Notes under the pieces: generated by a model | Seen by the model: only the letters and a program-made list of their open reading frames with translations | Databases searched by the model: none | What the model was told of the DNA's origin: nothing | In this document: in pieces, positions 36,970 through 44,833 of the stretch | Layout of the letters: every line of letters starts with the position of its first letter | Numbering within the stretch: position 1 is the first letter of the stretch | Program-made: the position numbers and the translations under genes | Source: Bradyrhizobium sp. 1(2017) | GTDB taxonomy: Bacteria; Pseudomonadota; Alphaproteobacteria; Rhizobiales; Xanthobacteraceae | NCBI RefSeq assembly: GCF_011602485.2 | Contig: NZ_CP050022.2 | Coordinates: 3,864,001 to 3,928,000 of the forward strand | Length of the DNA: 64,000 bases | Direction of reading: 5' to 3'

Positions 36970-38202
36970 CTAGAACCGCTCCGGCCGATAGGGCGTGGGA
37001 TCGATCGCCGGCGTCTCGCCGCTCATCATCTCCGCGAGCAGGCGTCCGGTCGCGGGCCCCAGCGTAAAGCCCTGGTGGCCGTGGCCGAAATTCATCCAAA
37101 GGCCGGGGTGACGCGGAGCCTGTCCGAGCACCGGCAGCATGTCGGGCGTGCAGGGGCGGGTGCCGAACCACGGATCGGGCTCGGCCCGCTTGCCGAGATC
37201 GATCAGCTCGCGCGCGAAGGCCTCGGCGCTGGCGAGCTGCACCGGCGTTGCGAGCGCGTCCATGCCGGTCAATTCCGCGCCGGTGGTGATGCGGATGCCC
37301 TTGGCCATCGGGCCCATGGCGTAGCCGCCGCCCTTGTCGACGAGGGGCAGATCGAGCGAGGCGCCGCCGCTGTAATGCATGTGGTAGCCGCGCTTGCGCA
37401 CCAGCGGAATACGATAGCCGAACTTGTGCAGCAGATCGGGCGACCACGGCCCGAGCGTCACGACGGCATGGGGCGCGTCGAGGCGGCCCTGGTCCGTATC
37501 GACCGACCAGCCGGTCGTGGTCTGGCGCAGGCTCTGGGCATCGCCGAGGACAATGGTGCCGCCGAGGCGCTCGAACAGCTCGGCATAGGCCGTGACGAGG
37601 GCGCCCGGATCGGAGACGGTCCAGGTGTCGAGCCAATGGATGGCGCCGGGAAGATCGTCGCGCAGGATCGGCTCGGCCCTGGCGAGCTCGCTGCCGGAGA
37701 GCACGCGGAAATTCACGCCGAACTCGCGCTGGTCTTCCTCCGCCGTCTTGATTGCGAGATCGAAGGAAGCGGCATCACGATGCAGCATGCGATAGCCGGC
37801 GCGGCGGATCAGATTGTCGGCATGAGCCTCGCGAATGAGGATGTCGTGCTCTGCCGTCGCATAGGCGATCAGCCGAGCCCAGGCCTCGATCGCCTCGCGA
37901 TGCCGCTTCGGCGCCGAATGCCACCAATAGCGGAGCAGGGGCTCGATGTGGCGATGAAGCGACGAAAGGCTGTAGCGCACGTCGTTGGTGCGGCCGGTCG
38001 CGATCTTCAGCAGCGTCGTGAGGTCGCGCGGCATCGGATAGGGGCGGACCGCTTCCGCCTGGATCATGCCGGCATTGCCGTAGCTGGTCTCGCGGCCCGG
38101 CTCCCTGCGGTCGACGAGCGTGACGGACCAGCCGCGCTGGCGCAGGTGCAGCGCCGCGCTGACGCCGATCATGCCGCCGCCGAGAACGATCACGCTTTGC
38201 AT
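36970..38202 (-). CDS. dadA: FAD-dependent D-amino acid dehydrogenase
   Basis: 410 residues from MQSVIVLGGGMIGVSAALHL, the Rossmann dinucleotide motif. Other DadA-like features: DRREPGRETSYGNAGMIQAE, LTTLLKIATGRTNDVRYSLS and the C-terminal GLWMNFGHGHQGFTLGPATG. The enzyme oxidises D-amino acids at the inner membrane with FAD. AGGAGA precedes the ATG. The start overlaps the end of a small upstream ORF by 13 bases. An XRE-cupin regulator is transcribed divergently and is the likely controller. Confidence 0.9.
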   Translation of the reverse strand: MQSVIVLGGGMIGVSAALHLRQRGWSVTLVDRREPGRETSYGNAGMIQAEAVRPYPMPRDLTTLLKIATGRTNDVRYSLSSLHRHIEPLLRYWWHSAPKRHREAIEAWARLIAYATAEHDILIREAHADNLIRRAGYRMLHRDAASFDLAIKTAEEDQREFGVNFRVLSGSELARAEPILRDDLPGAIHWLDTWTVSDPGALVTAYAELFERLGGTIVLGDAQSLRQTTTGWSVDTDQGRLDAPHAVVTLGPWSPDLLHKFGYRIPLVRKRGYHMHYSGGASLDLPLVDKGGGYAMGPMAKGIRITTGAELTGMDALATPVQLASAEAFARELIDLGKRAEPDPWFGTRPCTPDMLPVLGQAPRHPGLWMNFGHGHQGFTLGPATGRLLAEMMSGETPAIDPTPYRPERF

Positions 38203-38372
38203 TGGCAGAGTTCTCCTGTGAGGCTGTTGTCGGGCACGCGGATCATTCCCAGGCAAGGAAGCCGGGTGCGGCCGGCCGCGGCGAGCCGCGCCAGCAGCTC
38301 TTCGGGCGAGATCGCCCGGGCGGCCAGCAAGCCGTGCAGCTCAACGGCACTGGAATGGCAAGGCTCTGACAT
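38190..38372 (-). CDS. small ORF with amidase N-terminus-like sequence
   Basis: A 60-residue frame from the ATG at 38372 behind AAAGGACC. It overlaps the dadA start by 13 bases, so the two could be translationally coupled. Its middle, ELHGLLAARAISPEELLARL, resembles the first helix of amidase-signature enzymes (typically ELS...REVSPVEVVE), but nothing after it matches. It contains three Cys, two of them near the C-terminus (ELCQCKA). It could be a real small protein, a coupling leader peptide for dadA, or the stump of an amidase gene. A palindrome TTTTCtGAAAA lies just upstream at 38387-38397. Confidence 0.5.
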   Translation of the reverse strand: MSEPCHSSAVELHGLLAARAISPEELLARLAAAGRTRLPCLGMIRVPDNSLTGELCQCKA

Positions 38373-38578
38373 CGCCGGTCCTTTCATTTTCTGAAAACAG
38401 TTTAGCATATCGGAAAGCAGGCAGCGCGCACCATTTCGTCAGTTCAGGGGTGTTTTTTTGCAATTTTGAGCAAGGAGCGTCGAACTGCGGGCATTCAACG
38501 CGTTCCCGATCTGGGGTATCGTCGAAAAGATTAGTCGGATCAGTCAACAATTTTTCTCTTCCATGCTAGGATTCCTGC

Positions 38579-39244
38579 ATGAGCGAGACCACAACGGCGC
38601 CGGAAGGCGCGAACTCCCAACTCGGGCAATGCCTCAAGGCTGCCCGCCAGGCGCGCGGGCTGACGCTCAAGCAGGTGGCGGAGCGGACCGGCATGGCGCT
38701 CTCGACCCTCTCCAAGGTCGAGAACGGGCTGATGTCGCTGACCTATGACAAGCTGGTCCAGCTCACCTCGGGCCTGAAGATGGAGATCGCCGAGCTGTTC
38801 AATCCGGCAACGCCGCGCCCCGCGCCAGGCCGGCCGGTGACGGCGCGGCGAAGCATCAGCCGGGCCGGGCAGGGGCAGGTGATCACCACCAGATTCTACA
38901 CCTACACGTATCAATGCACCGATCTGATCGGCAAACGCATGGTGCCGATCGTCGCCGAGGTCCGCGCGCGGTCGCTGGAGGAGTTCGGACCGCTGCTGCG
39001 CCATTCCGGCGAGGAATATTTTGTGGTGACGAGCGGACGCGTGGCCGTGCACTCCGAGTTCTATGCGCCGGAGATCCTGAACGAGGGCGACGGCATCTAT
39101 CTCGACAGCACCATGGGCCACGCCTACCTCAACGCCGGCGATGCGCCGTCGGCCATGGGTGTCTGCCTCTGCACCAGCGAAGCGCCCGACCTCTACGACC
39201 AATTGCGTCAGATCACCTCGCGCGAGGGCGAGCCGTCGCGCTAG
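38579..39244 (+). CDS. XRE-cupin transcriptional regulator
   Basis: 221 residues. Residues 14-70 are an XRE HTH (LGQCLKAARQARGLTLKQVA, TGMALSTLSKVENGLMSLTY) and residues 110-200 form a cupin (RSLEEFGPLLRHSGEEYFVV, LNEGDGIYLDSTMGHAYLNA). Family members sense small metabolites and control adjacent amino-acid or polyamine catabolic genes. It is divergent from the small ORF and dadA across 206 bp, which suggests dadA as its target. Confidence 0.9.
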   Translation: MSETTTAPEGANSQLGQCLKAARQARGLTLKQVAERTGMALSTLSKVENGLMSLTYDKLVQLTSGLKMEIAELFNPATPRPAPGRPVTARRSISRAGQGQVITTRFYTYTYQCTDLIGKRMVPIVAEVRARSLEEFGPLLRHSGEEYFVVTSGRVAVHSEFYAPEILNEGDGIYLDSTMGHAYLNAGDAPSAMGVCLCTSEAPDLYDQLRQITSREGEPSR

Positions 39245-39350
39245 GGCATGGCGCGGAAAAGTGTGCAGCGGGGTTCCGAAAGGATCATGCGCACACCAAA
39301 ACCTAAAGCGCGACGACGCTTCATCCTGATCTCATCGCGCCTTAAGGAGA
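39245..39350. repeat. Bradyrhizobium-type dispersed intergenic repeat
   Basis: The stretch opens gcatggcgcggaaaagtgtg and passes through ccgaaaggatcatgcgcac. It ends with an imperfect inverted pair, TAAAGCGCGACGA against TCATCGCGCCTTAA. I remember this sequence type recurring in many intergenic regions of Bradyrhizobium and Rhodopseudomonas, often after stop codons. It lies in the gap between two convergent genes. Confidence 0.7.
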
Positions 39351-39360
39351 GCGCCGAAAC

Positions 39361-39388
39361 AAAAACGCCCGGCTGTGCCGGGCGTTTT
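39361..39388. terminator. bidirectional terminator
   Basis: Stem AAAACGCCCGGC / GCCGGGCGTTTT with a 3-base loop, A-run on one side and T-run on the other. It separates the cupin regulator from rne, which converge here. Confidence 0.85.
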
Positions 39389-39405
39389 GCGTTGCATGTT
39401 CGGCT

Positions 39406-42400
39406 CTATTCGCCGCCGCCGAAGCGGCGCGACCACCAGCCGGCACGGCGCGGAGCGGCGGGCGTTTCGCTTGCGGCCTCCGGCGCCGGCTCAGCTTCCG
39501 CCACGGGCGGGGCGACCGGTTCGGTTGCCTGCGCAACCGGCATCGCGGACTCGCTCGGGCTGCTCGACAGGAAGCTCACCTTTTCCCGCACGGTGGAGCG
39601 GCGTCGTGCGGCCTTGTCCTCGGCGGGCTCTTCTTCGGCCGCGGCGACGGTCGGCTCGGGCGCGGCCTCAGTCTGCAATTCGGCGCGGGGCTCAAGCTCC
39701 GCAGCCTGTGGTTCCGCCGGCTGTTCGGCCTGCGCAATCGAGGGCGCAGCCTCGCTGCCGAAGCCGTCGAAATCGGCAACTGCCGCGGTCGCTTCCGACG
39801 GCTGACCGGCGCCGAGCTCGTCGCCGATGGAGCCGGCGAGACCCTCCTCGGTGCCACCGCGCCGACGGCGTCCGCCGCGGCGACCACGCCGGCGGCGGCG
39901 GTCACCGCTACCCTGCTGCTCGCCACGGGCGGCCTGTTCCTCGCCTTCTTCGCCGTCCTGCTCGGCCTCTGCATCCTCTTCACCTTCACCGGCCGCCACA
40001 GCGGTCTCGGGAAGGGCGGGCGTGCCATCCTCACGCAGCTCGCCGTCGCGCTGGCCGCCGCGGCCGCGGCGCCGGCGACGACGCTTGCGGCGCTGGCCGT
40101 CCTGCTCGGAGGCTGCCTCGCCGGCGGCCTGCTCCTCGGTGAGACCTTCGGTCTCCTCGGTCTCGACCTCGGATTCGAGTTCGGAATCGAATTCCTCGTC
40201 GTCGTAGGCTTCTTCAACGATCGGCGGCGGGCTCGCTGCCGCCTGCGCCGAAAGCAGCGCCTTGGCGGCTTCCAGCGTATGCACCTGCTCGCCGCGGTCG
40301 ATCAGATAGGCCTGCGGACCGCTGACGCTTGCGTCGGCAATGACTGATAGCGTGACCTTGAAGCTGTTCTCGAGGTCGCGCAGATGGCCGCGCTTGTGGT
40401 TCAGCACATAGAGCGCGACGTCGGTGCGGGTGCGGACCACGAGGTTGTGGGTCGCGCCCTTCATCAGGATCTCTTCGAGGCCGCGCAGCAGCTGGAGCGC
40501 CACCGAGGAGACCGAACGGACGTGGCCGGTGCCGCCGCAATGCGGGCAGGGATCGGTCGAGCTCTCAAGCACGCTGGCGCGGATGCGCTGGCGCGACATC
40601 TCGAGCAGGCCGAAATGCGAGATGCGGCCGACCTGGATGCGCGCGCGATCCTGCCGGAGGCAATCGGACAGCTTGCGCTCGACCGCGCGGTTGTTGCGCT
40701 TCTCGTCCATGTCGATGAAATCGATGACGATGAGGCCGGCGAGGTCGCGCAGGCGGAGCTGGCGGGCGACCTCTTCGGCCGCCTCCAGATTGGTCTTGAG
40801 CGCGGTGTCCTCGATATGGTGCTCGCGGGTCGATCGCCCCGAGTTGACGTCGATCGAGACCAGCGCCTCGGTCTGGTTGATCACGACATAGCCGCCCGAG
40901 CGCAGCTGCACCGTCGGCGAGAACATCGCGTCCAGCTGGCTCTCGACGCCCATGCGCGAGAACAGTGGCTGGCCGTCGCGATACTGCTTCACCGCGCTGA
41001 CATTGGCGGGCATCAGCATCTTCATGAAGTCGCGCGCTTCGCGGTAGCCGGACTCGCCGGCGACCTGGATCTCGTCGATCTCCTTGTTGTAGAGGTCGCG
41101 CAGCGAGCGCTTGATCAGCGAGCCTTCCTCGTAGACGAGGGTCGGGGCCTGCGACTTCAGCGTGAGGTCGCGTACCGTTTCCCACATCCGGATCAGATAT
41201 TCGAAGTCGCGCTTGATCTCGGGCTTGGTGCGCGCAGCGCCAGCGGTGCGCAGGATGATGCCCATGCCCTCGGGCACGTCGAGATCCTGCACCACTTCCT
41301 TCAGCCGCGAACGATCCTGGGCGCTGGTGATCTTGCGGCTGATGCCGCCGCCGCGCGCGGTGTTGGGCATCAGGACGGCATAACGGCCTGCGAGCGACAG
41401 GTAGGTCGTCAGCGCCGCCCCCTTGTTGCCGCGCTCTTCCTTGACGACCTGAACCAGCATGACCTGGCGGCGCTTGATGACTTCCTGAATCTTGTACTGG
41501 CGGCGCGGCCGGAAGGTGCGTTCCGGCACTTCCTCCAGCACATCGTCGCCGCCGACGGATTCAACGAGTTCCTCTTCGGCTTCCTCGCCGTCCTCATCCT
41601 CGTCGTCTTCGTCGCCCGCTTCTTCCGGGGCCTCGGCATGCGGCGCTTCGGCGCCATAGACGGCCTCGGCGTAAACGGCATCGGCCGGCTCGGCGGCGGA
41701 GCTCATGGCTTCGGCCAAAGGCTCCGCATGCGCTTCGGAGGCGACGGTCTCCTGCGGCTCGGAAGCGGTCTCGGTCGGGACCACGGGCTCGGCGCCGACG
41801 GCCGCGACAGGCGCGGGCGTCTCGTCGGCATGATCATGGTCGCGATGATCGTGATGATCGTGCTCGCCATGGTGAGCATGAACGTCATGACGATCATGGT
41901 CGTGACGGTGACCCTCATCATGGTGCTGATGATCGCCGTGATCATGATCGCCATGGTCGTGGTCGTGGTGATCGTGGCCCTCGTCCGCGCCGTGATGCTC
42001 GGCATCGGCGTGCAGGTGCTCACCTTCGTGCAAAGCGCCCTCGGCCTGCGCCGGCAGGACCTCGCCCTCGACCGGCTGGGCCGCGGGATCGGCACCGGCG
42101 TCGAGACCTTCGACGATGTCGCTGCGGACACGCTCGCCATGGCCGCGGCGACGGGCATTGCGGTGACGCGAGCGGCGGCGGCCGTGGGAGCGGTTCTCGC
42201 TCTCTTCCTCGGCCTCGCGATGGGCCTGCTCCTCGGCCTCGATCAGCGCCTGCCGGTCGGCGACCGGGATCTGATAATAGTCGGGATGGATTTCGCTGAA
42301 GGCGAGGAAGCCGTGGCGGTTGCCGCCGTATTCGACGAAAGCGGCCTGAAGCGAGGGTTCGACCCTGGTGACCTTGGCGAGGTAGATATTCCCGCGCAGT

Positions 42401-42510
42401 TGCTTGCGTTGCGCGGTTTCGAAATCAAACTCTTCGACGCGATTGCCGCGGACCACGACGACCCGGGTCTCTTCCGGGTGGGTGGCATCGATCAACATCT
42501 TGTTGGGCAT
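39406..42510 (-). CDS. rne: ribonuclease E
   Basis: 1034 residues. It initiates mRNA decay and rRNA/tRNA processing, on the inner membrane or in condensates. The S1 domain is split: residues 37-75 (RGNIYLAKVTRVEPSLQAAF) and 335-376, with about 235 residues inserted, including a His/Asp tract at 161-228. The catalytic core has SIDVNSGRSTR and LIVIDFIDM (metal-binding Asp) and the zinc-link DPCPHCGGTGHV. The C-terminal third is disordered, with Arg-rich RNA-binding patches (RRKRRRRRRGRGGQ) and acidic tracts that usually carry degradosome partner sites. Tandem terminator downstream; long leader upstream. Confidence 0.95.
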   Translation of the reverse strand: MPNKMLIDATHPEETRVVVVRGNRVEEFDFETAQRKQLRGNIYLAKVTRVEPSLQAAFVEYGGNRHGFLAFSEIHPDYYQIPVADRQALIEAEEQAHREAEEESENRSHGRRRSRHRNARRRGHGERVRSDIVEGLDAGADPAAQPVEGEVLPAQAEGALHEGEHLHADAEHHGADEGHDHHDHDHGDHDHGDHQHHDEGHRHDHDRHDVHAHHGEHDHHDHRDHDHADETPAPVAAVGAEPVVPTETASEPQETVASEAHAEPLAEAMSSAAEPADAVYAEAVYGAEAPHAEAPEEAGDEDDEDEDGEEAEEELVESVGGDDVLEEVPERTFRPRRQYKIQEVIKRRQVMLVQVVKEERGNKGAALTTYLSLAGRYAVLMPNTARGGGISRKITSAQDRSRLKEVVQDLDVPEGMGIILRTAGAARTKPEIKRDFEYLIRMWETVRDLTLKSQAPTLVYEEGSLIKRSLRDLYNKEIDEIQVAGESGYREARDFMKMLMPANVSAVKQYRDGQPLFSRMGVESQLDAMFSPTVQLRSGGYVVINQTEALVSIDVNSGRSTREHHIEDTALKTNLEAAEEVARQLRLRDLAGLIVIDFIDMDEKRNNRAVERKLSDCLRQDRARIQVGRISHFGLLEMSRQRIRASVLESSTDPCPHCGGTGHVRSVSSVALQLLRGLEEILMKGATHNLVVRTRTDVALYVLNHKRGHLRDLENSFKVTLSVIADASVSGPQAYLIDRGEQVHTLEAAKALLSAQAAASPPPIVEEAYDDEEFDSELESEVETEETEGLTEEQAAGEAASEQDGQRRKRRRRRRGRGGQRDGELREDGTPALPETAVAAGEGEEDAEAEQDGEEGEEQAARGEQQGSGDRRRRRGRRGGRRRRGGTEEGLAGSIGDELGAGQPSEATAAVADFDGFGSEAAPSIAQAEQPAEPQAAELEPRAELQTEAAPEPTVAAAEEEPAEDKAARRRSTVREKVSFLSSSPSESAMPVAQATEPVAPPVAEAEPAPEAASETPAAPRRAGWWSRRFGGGE

Positions 42511-43216
42511 GTCTTAACTCTTGGCGGCGGCGGGCGCGATTCACCGTGGGCGCGTATCGCGCCGCCGGGTGACGCGACGGTCCACCTGATTCGGGGGTGA
42601 GGGGAAGGCCGAAACGCCGTCTCTCGCGCCTTGCCGGACCGGAAGCTTCAGGACCATGGCGGCGCGCGGGGTTTTCAATCCGCAGCGTCGCGAATGGTCC
42701 TTCAGAATTCGTCGGCACAGTCTGGCGCATCAAGCGTCGGCCCGTATGAAACATTGGGCGGCGAGGCCGCCCCTCAATCAGTTGCTGCTGGCCAGGCATG
42801 GCGCGAGCGCGCTCGCCTTGGGGTCACGAACCGCTCCCTTGGGATCAAGGGACCGGGTAATGGGTTACGTCGCTGTCAGAACCGCCCGGGTGACGTGAGT
42901 GGTAACCCGAGACCGTCCGCCGCCGGGGCTTGACCCGCTCCATCTCGTTGCCGCGCACCGCGCTGGTCTTGGAGAGGAACGGAAAACGCTGGAATTCCCA
43001 AGTCTTGAGAGTTCCGGCGATGCACCGGGAGGCTGAATGCGACACAACCGGAAATATCGGCCGTCAGCAATCCGTACATACGAGGAATGAGCCAACCGTG
43101 CAAGGGAGCGTCGCACGGCGGTCACACTCAGCGAGTTTCGCGCTTTCTGTCATTAAGGATCGTTTAACCCTGTGGTTCTATTGCGTTAAAGAAGGCTGCT
43201 CGGAGGCACGGAATCG
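42511..43216. promoter_or_regulatory. 706-bp divergent region between rne and amiC
   Basis: No convincing gene. On the rne side a long stem pairs AGGACCAT (42650-42657) with ATGGTCCT (42694-42701) and encloses further GC-rich pairing. Other GC-rich palindromes (GGGCGGCGAGGCCGCCC, around 42757-42773) follow. RNase E genes commonly have long leaders through which the enzyme controls its own mRNA; this leader is a candidate for that. The amiC promoter must lie within the last 150 bp. Confidence 0.5.
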
Positions 43217-44512
43217 GTGGCGAGCCGCACAAATCAAAGGGTTTTACTGGGATGCGTGCTGCTGTGCGCCGCAGCATTGCCGTGTGCTGATTCTTCGCGC
43301 CTGAGCGCGGCGGAAAGCCAGCCGCAACCCTCTGTTGCAGTAGCAAATTTTCCAATCGCCTCAGCCGCCCGCCTGGCCGGCGACGGCAAGCACACGCGCT
43401 TCATCCTCGACATCGACCAAGCCGTTACCTTCCGTGCCGTCACGCTCGCCGACCCCTACCGCGTCGTCGTGGACGTGCCGCAGGTCAATTTTCAGCTGCC
43501 CGCCGGTACCGGGACCGGGGGGCGGGGGCTGGTCAAGGCCTTCCGTTACGGCCTCGTCATGCCCGGCGGCTCGCGCATCGTGTTCGACCTGACAGGACCG
43601 GCGAAGATCGCCAAGTCCTTCGTGGTCGAGGCCGCCAACGGCCAGCCAGCCCGGCTCGTGCTCGAGCTGGAGGAGGTCGAACGCTCCGCCTTCGCGCCGT
43701 CGCCCGCCCCCGAAAACCGTCCCGAGTTGCGGCCGGCCCTCGCCGAGACGCCGCCGGCGACGGCTTCCGCCAAGCCAACCCCTGATGCCACGCAGCAGAA
43801 GGCCGATGACCGTCCGGTGGTCGTGATCGATCCGGGCCATGGCGGAATCGACAACGGCACGCAGTCGAGCGGCGAGAGCGAGAAGAACCTGGTGCTGGCC
43901 TTTGGGCTGGCGCTCCGCGACAAGCTGGAGAAGGCCGGCAAGTACCGTGTGGTGATGACGCGGGACGACGACACCTTCATCCCGCTCGATGACCGGACCA
44001 AGATCGCCCGCAACCAAAAGGCTGCCTTGTTCGTCTCGATTCACGCCGATGCGCTGCCACGCGCCGAGGGCGATGCGCAGGGCGCGACCATCTACACGCT
44101 GTCGGATAAGGCATCCGACGCCGAGGCGCAGCGGTTGGCGGATGCGGAAAACCGGGCGGATGCGATCGCCGGCTTCAACCTCGCGGAGGAGCCGACCGAC
44201 GTCGCCGACATCCTGATCGACCTTACGCAGCGGGAAACCCGCACCTTTTCAAACCGTTTCGCCCGCCTTCTGATGGGGGAAATGAAGGCGACGGTGCGGA
44301 TGCACAAGCATCCCCTGAAGTCGGCGGGCTTCCGCGTGCTGAAGGCGCCCGACGTGCCCTCGGTGCTGGTCGAGATCGGCTATGTCTCCAACAAGGGTGA
44401 CCTTGAGCATCTGGTCTCCGAGGGCTGGCGGTCCCGCGCCGTTGGCTCCATGGCGCAGGCAATCGACGGATTTTTGACCAAGCGAATGGCCACGGCGGGA
44501 TCGTCAAACTGA
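43217..44512 (+). CDS. amiC: N-acetylmuramoyl-L-alanine amidase (AmiC-type)
   Basis: 431 residues from a GTG with GGAGG upstream. Signal region VLLGCVLLCAAALPCADSSR, then an AMIN domain (about 60-150; FILDIDQAVTFRAVTLADPY) that targets the septum or peptidoglycan. A linker and a zinc Amidase_3 domain (about 195-425) follow: VVVIDPGHGGIDNGTQSSGE, ALFVSIHADAL and VLVEIGYVSNKGD. It splits septal peptidoglycan during cell division. Next to mrcA, a cell-wall pairing. The last codons are part of a 23-bp dyad repeat array. Confidence 0.92.
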   Translation: MASRTNQRVLLGCVLLCAAALPCADSSRLSAAESQPQPSVAVANFPIASAARLAGDGKHTRFILDIDQAVTFRAVTLADPYRVVVDVPQVNFQLPAGTGTGGRGLVKAFRYGLVMPGGSRIVFDLTGPAKIAKSFVVEAANGQPARLVLELEEVERSAFAPSPAPENRPELRPALAETPPATASAKPTPDATQQKADDRPVVVIDPGHGGIDNGTQSSGESEKNLVLAFGLALRDKLEKAGKYRVVMTRDDDTFIPLDDRTKIARNQKAALFVSIHADALPRAEGDAQGATIYTLSDKASDAEAQRLADAENRADAIAGFNLAEEPTDVADILIDLTQRETRTFSNRFARLLMGEMKATVRMHKHPLKSAGFRVLKAPDVPSVLVEIGYVSNKGDLEHLVSEGWRSRAVGSMAQAIDGFLTKRMATAGSSN

Positions 44513-44589
44513 CGCCCCCGGGATCGTCAAATTGACGACCCTGGGATCGTCAAACTGACGACCTCGGGATCGCCCAATTGGGCGACCCT
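44497..44589 (+). repeat. four tandem 23-bp dyad repeats across the amiC stop codon
   Basis: Units start at 44497, 44520, 44543 and 44566, each beginning GGGATCG. Each holds a small dyad: CGTCAaacTGACG, CGTCAaatTGACG, CGTCAaacTGACG and CGCCCaattGGGCG. The fourth unit changes both arms together, so the pairing is kept. The first unit contains the amiC stop codon. No protein is encoded in the rest. Confidence 0.8.
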
Positions 44590-44833
44590 GGGTTCTTCGA
44601 ATCAAAAGGGTTTTTCCGTGCCGACGCAAAAGCCCTAGTTTGGCCACAGCGGGCGCTCTATAAAAATGCCGCAGGGGGTTCCGGAATCGGAGGGAATCCT
44701 GCTCGGCAAGCGTCTCAAAGTCCGGCCTGATGGTATTGTGTAAGCCGGTGAACTCGTGACGTGAAGTTGGCCCCGGTTTGGGTGCCAAGGGCTGATACTG
44801 GGCTGATCCAGAGTTTGAACGGATAAACACATA
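44590..44833. other. mrcA upstream region
   Basis: No gene is visible. The region is less GC-rich and should hold the mrcA promoter. A fifth, degenerate GGGTTCTTCGAA unit follows the repeat array. Confidence 0.4.

Noticed and set aside
40384..42600. A 738-codon frame antisense to rne with hydrophobic-looking stretches
   Set aside because: The Val/Met/Ile runs are the complement of His/Asp codons in the rne insertion; no ribosome-binding site.
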